This document shows, one piece after another, positions 28,531 to 36,924 of a stretch of DNA of 38,911 nucleotides. The position numbers and the translations under genes are program-made. Source of the DNA: Lautropia sp. (GTDB lineage Bacteria; Pseudomonadota; Gammaproteobacteria; Burkholderiales; Burkholderiaceae_E); assembly GCA_030523825.1 (NCBI GenBank), contig JAUNHU010000015.1, forward strand, positions 1-38,911, written 5' to 3'. Each line of letters opens with the position of its first letter. Within the stretch, counting starts at the first letter, position 1. The notes beneath the pieces were generated by a model. The model searched no databases. It was not told the origin of the DNA and saw only the letters and a program-made list of their open reading frames with translations.

Positions 28531-29234
28531 GCAGGTGCCGCCTGAAACCGGTAGCCCATGCCACGCACGGTAAGGAGCACGCCCTTCACACCCACCTGCT
28601 CCAGCTTGCGCCGCAGGTTGTAGACATGCGCATCCACCACCCGTTCCATTGCACTGCTGTCGGGGTGACAGCTTTCCAGCAGTTCTGCGCGCGTGAAGGT
28701 CTTGTGCGGTGCATTCATCATCTGCGCCAGCAGTGAAAACTCCATGCGCGTCAGTTCCAGCGGCATGTCCGCTCCATCGTTGGGGCGCTGCACCGTTGCC
28801 AGCCCGGCATCGAGATCGACGACGAGACTCTCATGGCGAAGCCGTCTTGAAGACGCCTGCGGCGCAGCACGAAATCGTCGCAACACCGCATGCACCCGCG
28901 CCACCACCTCACCCGGGTGATAGGGCTTCACCACATAATCGTCGGCACCATAGAGCAACGAGTTCACGCGGTTCACGTGCTGCCCGACCGCCGTCACCAT
29001 GATGACCGGTGTCTGCGCATGCTGACGAATGGCAGACAACACCTGGTTGCCGTCCAGCCCCGGCAGCATCACATCCAGCAGCACCAGGTCCGGCTTCCAG
29101 GCTGCATGTTCCTTCAGCGCGGCATGCCCATCCAGCACATGACGGCACTCGAAGCCATCACGGCGCAGATAGGCTTCCAGTACCTCTGCGCCGTCGGGAT
29201 CATCCTCCACCAGCAGTATCCGACCACCTTCCAC
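28527..29234 (-). CDS. OmpR-family response regulator, AdeR/BaeR-like
   Basis: This is a DNA-binding response regulator paired with the kinase downstream. The 235-residue product has a receiver domain with acidic pair Asp11-Asp12, phospho-acceptor Asp54 in LLDVMLPGLDG, switch Thr81 and Lys103 (VVKPYHPGEV). The winged-helix output domain ends MERVVDAHVYNLRRKLEQVGVKGVLLTVRGMGYRF, typical of OmpR/PhoB proteins. The receiver resembles AdeR/BaeR in the block TPVIMVTA...GADDYVVKP. The GTG at 29234 has GGAG about 8 bp upstream. The 225-bp leader contains one copy of the 45-bp repeat with a CTTGAT-type site, so autoregulation is plausible (inference). Confidence 0.9.
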   Translation of the reverse strand: MEGGRILLVEDDPDGAEVLEAYLRRDGFECRHVLDGHAALKEHAAWKPDLVLLDVMLPGLDGNQVLSAIRQHAQTPVIMVTAVGQHVNRVNSLLYGADDYVVKPYHPGEVVARVHAVLRRFRAAPQASSRRLRHESLVVDLDAGLATVQRPNDGADMPLELTRMEFSLLAQMMNAPHKTFTRAELLESCHPDSSAMERVVDAHVYNLRRKLEQVGVKGVLLTVRGMGYRFQAAPA

Positions 29235-29404
29235 GCCCTCGTCTCCTCATCATGCCCGCCATGCGCCCAACAGGTATCTGGAACCGGCAGTTCACGTCAC
29301 GTGCCTCCTGCCAGACATGCCTGCACGCACGGTGCCCAGACCGGCGCACACGATCCGGGCCATCGCATTGCACTGCGTTACACCACGATGCAGCACAGCA
29401 GCAT

Positions 29405-29449
29405 GCCATGCGCAGATCAAGATTTGATGAACCCCGGCCTTCAGGCATG
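29405..29449. repeat. 45-bp direct repeat, copy 1 (between response regulator and PIN toxin)
   Basis: This copy matches 30333-30377 at 42 of 45 positions, including 37 bp (29413-29449) with a single mismatch. It begins 10 bp after the PIN toxin stop codon. Inside it lie ATCAAG-N5-ATGAAC (29416-29432) and a 5-3-5 inverted repeat ATCAA-GAT-TTGAT. Confidence 0.85.
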
Positions 29450-29458
29450 GCCGATGGC

Positions 29459-29899
29459 TCAGCTGGGTCTGCTGTCGGCCCATGTCAGCAGATCACCCAC
29501 AGTCATCAGCCTGACGCCTTCATGAATCCCGACGGACAGAAAAGGCTTGTCTCCAGTGACGATGATTTTTGCCTGGGCAGCAAGCGCAGTTCCAATCACG
29601 ACATCATCATCCGGATCAGGAGCCACACCTGAAACAGGAAACGGACTGACCACCGCGGCAAGCTCGGCATAACCTTCGACAATCTGCTCGACGGTTTGCA
29701 AAGATGCCAATATTTTTCCGGCAAATTTTGGACGTTCCAGAATATCTGCAAGCTCAGCCAGCATGGGAACACTGGTGAACAAGGAAATACGCCCCGCCCG
29801 TGCCAACCTCAGCAATTCGCGCGGTTTTCCGCCCCACAGAATGGCGGACGCAACGACATTCGTATCGAGAACCACCCGAAGGCGCGAAGGTGTTGGCAT
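29459..29899 (-). CDS. PIN-domain toxin of a type II toxin-antitoxin module (COG1569-like)
   Basis: This is a predicted Mg2+-dependent ribonuclease that inhibits growth when its antitoxin is lost. The 146-residue product starts with the PIN strand RVVLDTNVVASAIL (catalytic Asp12). It has LAELADIL with the second acidic residue and the late acidic cluster PDPDDDVVIGTALAAQAKIIVTGDKPFL. The set matches the family described as putative toxin-antitoxin toxin component, PIN family. The ATG at 29899 lies 5 bp after the antitoxin stop. A TTG at 29908 overlapping that stop is also possible. The whole module stands between two copies of a 45-bp repeat, which suggests it moved as a unit. Confidence 0.88.
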   Translation of the reverse strand: MPTPSRLRVVLDTNVVASAILWGGKPRELLRLARAGRISLFTSVPMLAELADILERPKFAGKILASLQTVEQIVEGYAELAAVVSPFPVSGVAPDPDDDVVIGTALAAQAKIIVTGDKPFLSVGIHEGVRLMTVGDLLTWADSRPS

Positions 29900-29904
29900 G
29901 TCGG

Positions 29905-30150
29905 TCAATTTCCACGCGCTCCCAGACGCTCCTTGCGCATTTGCCTGATCTGATCGGCAAGATCGTCCGGCGACATCGGCGCAGGATCGACCACCTCATC
30001 CATGCGATCCATTGCCGCAAAAAAATCGTTCACCTTTTTCTGGCGCAGCTGCTCACGAACCCATTGCTCGATTCGCTCTGACGACAGAATTCCCGCCTGC
30101 TGCGCTTCCAGGGCCAGCTGATCCGGCAGCGATATCTGAACGGTTGTCAT
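29905..30150 (-). CDS. Antitoxin partner of the PIN toxin
   Basis: The 81-residue product has a short N-terminal ribbon-helix-helix-like segment (TTVQISLPDQLALEAQQAGILSSERIEQWVREQL) followed by a charged, flexible tail (PMSPDDLADQIRQMRKERLG) of the kind that wraps a toxin. It immediately precedes the PIN gene in the same direction. The ATG at 30150 has GGAGAG 7 bp upstream. The longer open frame to 30348 has no conserved features. Its role is inferred mainly from position and size. It probably autorepresses the promoter in the ~180 bp upstream. Confidence 0.82.
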   Translation of the reverse strand: MTTVQISLPDQLALEAQQAGILSSERIEQWVREQLRQKKVNDFFAAMDRMDEVVDPAPMSPDDLADQIRQMRKERLGARGN

Positions 30151-30332
30151 GATGATTCTCTCCGATACCTGAGAAGTCCGGCCCATCCCACATCTACCCA
30201 TCCGGCAGGGCAAGACGGGCCGATCCGTCCGACTATGGCGACCTTTTCCGCCTCTGTCAACAGAACCAGGCCGGAATGCCCTCACCTCTGCCCGGATGCC
30301 TTGCCAGCCATCCCACCGTGCCCCGACAGCAC

Positions 30333-30377
30333 GCCACGCACAGATCAAGATTCGATGAACCCCGGCCTTCAGGCATG
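30333..30377. repeat. 45-bp direct repeat, copy 2 (between antitoxin and RND pump)
   Basis: This is the second copy, 928 bp from the first. It carries ATCAAG-N5-ATGAAC at 30344-30360. Its right part doubles as one arm of the hairpin that follows the RND pump gene. Confidence 0.85.
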
Positions 30378-30398
30378 TGCCAATGAAGGGCCGGGTTC
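30357..30398 (-). terminator. Hairpin after the RND efflux pump gene
   Basis: The arms 30357-30371 and 30384-30398 pair at 13 of 15 positions with a 12-nt loop, 18 bp beyond the pump's stop. No long U-tract follows, so termination efficiency is uncertain. One arm belongs to the 45-bp repeat. Confidence 0.55.
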
Positions 30399-30415
30399 AC
30401 TTACCACGCACATCA

Positions 30416-33400
30416 TCATTGCCCATGATGCGTGACACGCCGCCAGCCCCGCATGAACCACTGACCGACATCATCCACATAGGTGAATACCGCTGGCACC
30501 ACCAGAAGACTCAGCGCGGTTGAGGTGATGAGGCCACCCAGCACCGCCATGCCCATCGGGCTGCGGAAGCTGCCATCGGACGATGCCGAGCCAATGATGA
30601 TGGGCAGCATGCCGGCGCCCATTGCAATCGTCGTCATGATGATCGGCCGCGCCCGCTTGTGGCAGGCATCCAGCAACGCCTCGGTGCGTGTCATGCCATG
30701 ATCGCGGCGCGCCACGATGGCATATTCCACCAGCAGGATGGAGTTCTTGGTGACGATGCCCATCAGCATAACCAGACCGATCAGCGCCGGCATCGACAGG
30801 TCGAAACGCCCCACCAGCAACCCCACGAAGGAACCGCCAATGGCCAGCGGCAATGCCGACAGGATGGTGACGGGATGCAGGAACTGCTTGAACAGCAGCA
30901 CCAGCACCACGTAGATGCACAGGATGCCGGCCAACATCGCCACACCGAAGCTGCCGAACATCTCGTTCATCATCTCGGCATCCCCCACCTCGGCCACCTT
31001 CACCCCTTCGGGCAGGTTCTTCACGCTGGGCAGGTTCATCACTTCCGTCATCACATCACCCAGCGGCTTCTCGGCCAGCTCGATGTCGAAGTTCACGTTG
31101 CGCGCACGGTCGTAGCGTGAAATGACCGACGGACCGCCACCAACGTCCAGATCCGCCACCTCATCCAGCATCACCACACCCTTGCTGCCCTGCACCGGAA
31201 TGCGTTTGAGTGCATCCAGATTCTCGCGTGCACCAGGCTCCAGCCTTGCCACGATGGCTACCTGCCGCTCGTCGAAATTCATCTTGGGCAGCGACTGGTC
31301 GTAATCACCCTGTGTCGACACCCGCAGTGCTTCGACAATGGCCGACGGCGTCACGCCCAGACTGGCGGCACGCGCCTTGTCGGGGCGGACGATGATTTCC
31401 CGGCGCACCAGTCCGGCACTGGAGGTGATGCCACCAATGCCGCTGATGCTGCGCAACTCCTGTTCCACCGCACGGCTGGCCTGATCCAGCCGGACGGAAT
31501 CATGACCGGAAAGCACCAGCGTGTACTTCGCCCCCGAGTTTCCGAACCCCATCTCCACACGCACGCCGGGCAAGGTCTTCAGCGCCTCGCGCATGCTCTG
31601 CTCGATCACGTATTTCTTCGGGCGCTCCGCACGGGGCGAGAACTTCACCGTGATGGTGGCCATGTTGGTACCACCCGACCGGCTGGCAAAGGGGTCGGAT
31701 GAACTGCCACCAATGGTGGTATAGAGCTGTTTCACATGGGCCACTTTCGCCAGCCGCTGCCGCGCATCCTCGGCAGCATCTGCCGTCTGTTGCAGCGTGC
31801 TGCCCGGCGCCAGTGTCAGCTTCACCTGTGTCTGGTCGTTGTCATCGGGCGGAATGAATGACGATGTGAGCAGCCCCGCCATCATCACCGAGCCCACGAA
31901 GAACAGCACGGCGTAGATCATGGTCTGCAGACGGTGGTGCATCACCCAGCGTGCGCCACGCATGTAGAGCGACAGCCAGCGCGGTTCGCGCTCGGCATCC
32001 ACCATCGGCTTCAGCATGTAGGCGGCCATCATCGGCGTGAGCAAACGGGCCACCACCAGCGAAGCAAACACCGCCAGTGCTGCCGTCCAGCCAAACTGCT
32101 GGAAGAACATGCCGATGATGCCGCTCATGAAGGCCGTGGGCAGAAACACCGAGATCAGGGCAAAGGTAGTGGCAATCACCGCCAGCCCGATTTCATCGGC
32201 GGCTTCCATCGCTGCCTCGTAGGGCGTCTTGCCCATGCGCAGGTGGCGAACGATGTTCTCGATCTCGACGATGGCGTCATCCACCAGGATGCCCACCACC
32301 AGCGACAGTGCCAGCAGGGTGACACCGTTGATGCTGAAGCCCCACAGGTACATGCCGATGAAGGTGGGAATCACCGACATCGGCAGGGCAACCGCAGCCA
32401 CCAGTGTGGAGCGCCAGTCGCGCAGAAACAGCCACACCACCACCACGGCCAGGAAAGCCCCTTCATACAGCAGGTTCATCGAGGCACCATATTCCTCCTC
32501 GATGGTCGTCACCATGTCCAGCGATTCGACAAACTTCAGGTCGGGACGTTCCTTTTCCAGCTGACGCACGGTTTCACGCACCTGCTGCCCCAGCTCGGTT
32601 TCACTTGCCCCCTTGCTGCGCGCCACCTCGAAGCCGATGGTTTCCTTGCCATCGAGCCATGCCGCCGTGCTCAGGTCTGCCACCCCATCGCTGACGGCGG
32701 CAATGTCACCCAGGCGCACCCGTGCGCCGCCGGGTGTGGTCAGGTGCACGTTTGCCAGTGCATCGGCCGATGCCGCACGTGCCATCACGCGGAAGGGCTG
32801 CTCCCCACCGCTCAGCCGGGCCTCACCGCCACCGCTTTCTACCTGATCGGCACGCAACTGACGCGACACATCCGCCACCGTCATGCCCAGTGAACGCAGC
32901 TTCGGCAGGGTCAGATCGACATTGATCTGCCGCTTCACGCCCCCCACGCGCATGACGTTGCCAACGCCCGGAATGGCCAGCAAACGCCGTGTCAGCTCAT
33001 GGTCGATGAACCACGACAGCGACTGCGCATCCATCTTGCTGGAATTGAGTGCAAAGGCCAGCAAGGGAACGCTGGACAGATCCACCTTGTCCACAATCGG
33101 ATCGGGCAACTCGGTGGGCAGATCGGAGCGCACGCCCTGCACGGCCGAACGCACCTCGTCCAGCGCTTCCTGAATGGGCTTTTCCAGCCGGAATTCGGCG
33201 TTCATCGCCACCGTGCCATCCGACAGGCTGGTGTAGATGTGCTTGATGCCCTGGATGTTGACCAGCGCATTCTCGATCTTGCGCGCCACGTCGTTTTCCA
33301 GCTGCCCCGGCGTGGCACCGGGCAGCGACGCCGATATCGTCACCATCGGCAGATCCAGATCGGGCATGTTCTGCACCCGCATCTGCTTGAACGAATAGAG

Positions 33401-33475
33401 CCCCGCCACCGTCAGCATGAAGAACAGCATGATGGCGGGAATGGGGTTGCGAATGGACCATGCAGAGAAATTCAT
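30416..33475 (-). CDS. RND (HAE1/AcrB-like) efflux pump permease
   Basis: This is an inner-membrane proton-driven trimeric pump that expels drugs or other compounds with an adaptor and an outer-membrane channel. The 1019-residue product has the RND layout: TM1 near the N-terminus (NPIPAIMLFFMLTVAGLYSF), a large periplasmic loop, TM2-6, a second loop and the last six helices. The TM4 proton-relay pair is seen in GILVDDAIVEIENIVRH. The usual second-half segments MGIVTKNSILLVEYA and RARPIIMTTIAMGAGMLP are present. The ATG at 33475 has GAGG upstream and lies 11 bp after the adaptor stop, so the two are an operon. No outer-membrane factor gene is present, so it must borrow a TolC-type channel from elsewhere. 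Confidence 0.93.
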   Translation of the reverse strand: MNFSAWSIRNPIPAIMLFFMLTVAGLYSFKQMRVQNMPDLDLPMVTISASLPGATPGQLENDVARKIENALVNIQGIKHIYTSLSDGTVAMNAEFRLEKPIQEALDEVRSAVQGVRSDLPTELPDPIVDKVDLSSVPLLAFALNSSKMDAQSLSWFIDHELTRRLLAIPGVGNVMRVGGVKRQINVDLTLPKLRSLGMTVADVSRQLRADQVESGGGEARLSGGEQPFRVMARAASADALANVHLTTPGGARVRLGDIAAVSDGVADLSTAAWLDGKETIGFEVARSKGASETELGQQVRETVRQLEKERPDLKFVESLDMVTTIEEEYGASMNLLYEGAFLAVVVVWLFLRDWRSTLVAAVALPMSVIPTFIGMYLWGFSINGVTLLALSLVVGILVDDAIVEIENIVRHLRMGKTPYEAAMEAADEIGLAVIATTFALISVFLPTAFMSGIIGMFFQQFGWTAALAVFASLVVARLLTPMMAAYMLKPMVDAEREPRWLSLYMRGARWVMHHRLQTMIYAVLFFVGSVMMAGLLTSSFIPPDDNDQTQVKLTLAPGSTLQQTADAAEDARQRLAKVAHVKQLYTTIGGSSSDPFASRSGGTNMATITVKFSPRAERPKKYVIEQSMREALKTLPGVRVEMGFGNSGAKYTLVLSGHDSVRLDQASRAVEQELRSISGIGGITSSAGLVRREIIVRPDKARAASLGVTPSAIVEALRVSTQGDYDQSLPKMNFDERQVAIVARLEPGARENLDALKRIPVQGSKGVVMLDEVADLDVGGGPSVISRYDRARNVNFDIELAEKPLGDVMTEVMNLPSVKNLPEGVKVAEVGDAEMMNEMFGSFGVAMLAGILCIYVVLVLLFKQFLHPVTILSALPLAIGGSFVGLLVGRFDLSMPALIGLVMLMGIVTKNSILLVEYAIVARRDHGMTRTEALLDACHKRARPIIMTTIAMGAGMLPIIIGSASSDGSFRSPMGMAVLGGLITSTALSLLVVPAVFTYVDDVGQWFMRGWRRVTHHGQ

Positions 33476-33486
33476 GTCTGCACACC

Positions 33487-34722
33487 TCAACCCGCAGCCG
33501 TGCAGGCGCCCGCCTGAGCATCATCGCTCACGGCAGAATCAGCCCCCGGTGCAGCGCCCTCACCCGCAGCGCCACCACCGGCCCCGTTTTCCACCCGCAC
33601 CAGATCGCCTTCCGACAGCAGGCCGGCCCCCTTCACCACCACCTCGTCACCGCTGGACAGTACCGGCTCACCCTTCACCGCCAGCACTTCCACACGATCG
33701 GCCTGAACACGGCCCACAGCCACACGCACGCGCTCGATGCGCTTGTCGGCATTCAGGCGATAGACGAAGTTGAAGCCATCACGTGGCACCAGCGCTTCCA
33801 TCGGCACGGTCACGCCTTCCCGCTTGCCGAACAGAATCTCGCCACCAAGATACATGCCGGAGCGCAGCGCAGGATTTTTCGGCAGATCGACATGAACACG
33901 AGCCATCCGGCTCTCGGCGGCCGCCGCAGGCGAGACCGCACGCACACGCAGCCCAGTCAGTTCCTCCCCCCCCGGCAGTTGCAGCACAGCCTCATTGCCT
34001 GCACGCACACGCGACAGATCATCGGCGCTCACATCAGGCTGCCACTCCAGTCGCCCCTGCCGGATCAGCCTGAACAGTTCGGTGCCCGAGCCCGGCACCG
34101 AGCCCATCGTGGCACTGCGCGCCGAGATCACGCCATCGTCCGGCGCACGCAGCTCCGTCTGCCGAAAATCGTTCCGCCTGGCTGCCAGCGCGGCCTGTGC
34201 CGAACGCAACCTTGCCCGGGCCGTCTGTTCTGCCGCCCTGTACTGTTCGATCTGCTGACGGCTGAAAGCCCCGGTGTTGGCCAGTGCCTTCGCCCGGTCG
34301 GCATTGGCCCTGGCCTCGGCATGCGCAGCCTGCGCCTCCACCACCGCGGCCCGCGCCTGATGCAGGGTGGAGCCCGGCGTTTCCTGCAGGAAGCGCGCCA
34401 GCACCTGCCCCTTCTTCACCTCGTCACCCACATCGGCCAGCACTTCCACCAGCGTGAGCCCGTTGGTCTCAGAGGCGATGACGGCCTCCTGCCACGCCGT
34501 CACGCTGCCGTCCACCGGCAGGCGCTCGGCCAGACACTGCCTTTGCGGATGCGTGGTCGTGACCGTGAGTGCGGGCCTAGGCGCAGTCTGCGCCTCAGCC
34601 ACCTGCCCCTCACCACCGCCCTGCTCCTGCCCGAACAGGTCGGGACGCACCAGAAAAACCACACCTGCAAGCATCAACGTCAGCAGGCAGACACCCAGAA
34701 AGACTCGGACAGAACTGGACAT
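33487..34722 (-). CDS. RND efflux periplasmic adaptor (membrane fusion protein)
   Basis: This protein links the RND pump to an outer-membrane channel. The 411-residue product has an N-terminal hydrophobic anchor (RVFLGVCLLTLMLAGVVFLV) and the lipoyl half-motif GLTLVEVLADVGDEVKKGQVLARF. An alpha-hairpin coiled coil (~140-200, rich in Ala/Arg/Glu) follows, then the second lipoyl half TELRAPDDGVISARSATMGSVPGSG and beta-barrel segments. The C-terminus is Gly/Ala-rich. The ATG at 34722 is chosen because it stands just before the anchor. An in-frame start at 34785 would add 21 unlikely residues. It heads the adaptor-pump operon. The likely regulator is the nearby AdeRS-like system (inference). Confidence 0.9.
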   Translation of the reverse strand: MSSSVRVFLGVCLLTLMLAGVVFLVRPDLFGQEQGGGEGQVAEAQTAPRPALTVTTTHPQRQCLAERLPVDGSVTAWQEAVIASETNGLTLVEVLADVGDEVKKGQVLARFLQETPGSTLHQARAAVVEAQAAHAEARANADRAKALANTGAFSRQQIEQYRAAEQTARARLRSAQAALAARRNDFRQTELRAPDDGVISARSATMGSVPGSGTELFRLIRQGRLEWQPDVSADDLSRVRAGNEAVLQLPGGEELTGLRVRAVSPAAAAESRMARVHVDLPKNPALRSGMYLGGEILFGKREGVTVPMEALVPRDGFNFVYRLNADKRIERVRVAVGRVQADRVEVLAVKGEPVLSSGDEVVVKGAGLLSEGDLVRVENGAGGGAAGEGAAPGADSAVSDDAQAGACTAAG

Positions 34723-35128
34723 GGGAAAGATCAGATGAATAGAGGCACGGCGAAACACCGTGCCCGGACAGGACAATGCGCCCAACAGACGCAGGTTCAG
34801 AGCGTGTCATGCGCACATCGGCGCACATGCTTCTTCACGGCAACGCATTGCAGTCTACCCGCAGCGCGGGGCAATGGTCGATCATCCCCCGGCCCGGCGG
34901 CGCAACCGTGTCAGCCGTGCATCATGCTGCGTTGCGCCAGTCCGGACATGATCGTCCGGCCATTCTCCCTGCCATTCATCAATATCCTGTGAATTTGCAA
35001 TCTGGCAGCCCAACCCGCCGTTCATCCTCTACGTGGCTCACCAGCGCACGACCAGAATGCCTGAGAACGCCTCTCCTCCTGCCGCGCTCCAGCGGGAAGC
35101 GCCACCTGAACAACGCTTCACCGTCATG
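34723..35128. other. Intergenic region between efflux adaptor and secreted protein gene
   Basis: No gene is supported. It must contain the promoter of the adaptor-pump operon (minus strand), but I cannot define it. GAAGCG (35096-35101)/CGCTTC (35114-35119) is a weak hairpin 10 bp after the stop of the minus-strand hypothetical gene and may be its terminator. Confidence 0.4.
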
Positions 35129-36025
35129 TCAATGAGCTTCAGATGCGGCCACCTCCATCTGGCTTCGCCAATGCAGCCCAACCTGATGAACACACGAGCG
35201 AAATTCTGGCATGCCGGCAATATCCAGCACATTCCGAGTCACGGCCTGTACATGCTGACTGAGTACCGCCCGAAACTCCAGCCGGGACGGCATGACATGT
35301 GCAGGAAAATATGACAACCGCCTGGCACAGGCAAATATTTCATCCGCAACCTTCACAAGGATGTCTTGAGCGGCTGGCGTCATCTCCCAGTATTCCGCGT
35401 GCGCAGAACGCCAGATCGCCTTGGCAAGAGCCGAGAACTGACCGTCCCGGTCCTTTCCCGGCATTATCTCCCAGCGCTGCAGGTCGCTGCTGAACCTAAG
35501 CACATCATCGCCACTCATCCTCCTGAAAACAGGAAAGAATCGTCCCATCCAGACCTCTATCCCCCTGTCGACCGGAAGGCGTTTATCACCAAAGTAGCGA
35601 ATCAAATTTTCCTTCTCATCAAAATAAGCTGCAGAGACAGACCCATTCGGATAGTAAACAAACGCAGCTGAACGCCGCTCAACGGAGGCCCCCGCTCCGG
35701 CCCCAGACCCGGAATGATTCCAGCCGTTTATCAGAACCCCACCGCCGACCTTCAGTGCGACAGGCTGTGCAACATTCTCGAAACGACTGGCAAATACCGG
35801 GTAATAAGCCCCCAGCAGCTTCTTCAACCTTCTATCAACACCCGAATCTGCAACGATGGAAAGATACTCCCGTGACAGCGCTCGCTCACCGACACCCTGG
35901 GACAATCTGCCATCCCTCGCCCCCGTCCCGCTTGATTCTGTTGCCCACGCAACGGACGAAGCTTGAACAACCGTCATGAACAGGAGCACAACACATCCAG
36001 ACCAACATATCGCGTCATTCATCAT
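35129..36025 (-). CDS. Hypothetical secreted protein, intact member of a tandem paralogous pair
   Basis: I do not recognise a family. The 298-residue product has a signal peptide (hydrophobic to about residue 28, ending AWA). The mature part has ERALSREYLSIVADSGVDRRLKKLLGAYYPVFASRF, then a stretch with INGWNHSG and YYPNGSVSAAYFDEKENLIRYFGDKRLPVDRGIEVWMGRFFPVFRRM, and a helical C-terminus (ILVKVADEIFACARRLSYF). There are no obvious catalytic motifs. YPNG-AAYFD...RYFGD resembles an antiparallel beta segment as in small periplasmic domains. The frameshifted paralogue lies 25 bp upstream and shares this layout. By eye the pair is more AT-rich than its neighbours, which hints at horizontal origin. 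It is probably a periplasmic protein. Confidence 0.72.
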   Translation of the reverse strand: MMNDAICWSGCVVLLFMTVVQASSVAWATESSGTGARDGRLSQGVGERALSREYLSIVADSGVDRRLKKLLGAYYPVFASRFENVAQPVALKVGGGVLINGWNHSGSGAGAGASVERRSAAFVYYPNGSVSAAYFDEKENLIRYFGDKRLPVDRGIEVWMGRFFPVFRRMSGDDVLRFSSDLQRWEIMPGKDRDGQFSALAKAIWRSAHAEYWEMTPAAQDILVKVADEIFACARRLSYFPAHVMPSRLEFRAVLSQHVQAVTRNVLDIAGMPEFRSCVHQVGLHWRSQMEVAASEAH

Positions 36026-36050
36026 CAGGCATGTTTCCCAAACAGAAATA

Positions 36051-36924
36051 CTAGATCCCCATCACGGCTAAAGCCATCTCAACCTTTCGGCTTGCAGCCA
36101 CGGAACTGACACAGAAGGCAGACCGTCGATTACGAGACATTTCAAATATGTTTTCTGCCACCGATTTCGCATACTGACCAAGGATCGAGGACAACCTGAA
36201 AGGAATTGGCAACAAATCAGAAGGAACAAAAGACACTTTCAATGAGCAGGCAAAAATGTCATCAGCAACCTTGACCAACACATCTTGCCGGATTGATATC
36301 CCATGACCCGGCCACACTCTCTCCCCAAATCGCAACCGCAAGCCTCCGGAACTCATCACTTGACGAACCACTCAGATCTTTCCTCACTCCTCTGGCCTCA
36401 TCATGTTCCCCATCACTCCTCCTCAGAACAGGCATGAACCCTCTCATCCATACCTCTACTACCTTATGAACGGGAACGGCCTTGTCACCGAAGTAACAAA
36501 CGGCCATATCATCTCCATCGTGATAAGCTGCAAAAATCCGTCCATCCGGGTAATGAATGATTATCGCTGATTGCCTGTCAAGATCTGACACTCCCTGCAT
36601 GCTCTCCATGTCCCTGTGACGCCAGCCATTCAATACCATTCCACCGTCTTTCATGCGCACAGGGCTTGATGACATTTCAAAGCGGCTCAGAAACTCCGGA
36701 TAATGGGATCCCAACAGACTCTTGACCTCATCTTCAATCCCTGCTTTTGCAATCATCTTGAGATATGCGTCTGATGCCCCTCTGACAGAACCGGAATCTG
36801 ATGCCTTTTCACTCCCCGTTTCTTGTTTCCGAGGTTCCATCGCCGCAGCGTTCTGCGCTACAACAGCCCCGATCATCAGCAAGGCGAGCAGCACACTTCG
36901 CACCCCATGATTGATCGCATTCAT
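36051..36924 (-). pseudogene. Frameshifted paralogue of the adjacent secreted protein
   Basis: The first part (ATG 36924, AGGAGA upstream, signal peptide to about NAAA) encodes AYLKMIAKAGIEDEVKSLLGSHYPEFLSRF, VLNGWRH, HYPDGRIFAAYHDGDDMAVCYFGDKAVPVHKVVEVWMRGFMPVLRR and SWDINPA, clearly parallel to the neighbour. After NPA the frame is lost and stops at 36262. The other frame then gives RQDVLVKVADDIFACSLKVSF to a stop at 36051, matching the neighbour's QDILVKVADEIFACARRLSYF. Alignment to the neighbour's DNA suggests a 5-nt deletion near 36287. A sequencing error is unlikely to remove five bases but cannot be excluded. Confidence 0.8.

Noticed and set aside
29405..29449. tRNA-like attachment site within the 45-bp repeat
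   Set aside because: A GGGGTTCATC stretch hints at a T-arm, but no cloverleaf can be drawn and no integrase gene is near.
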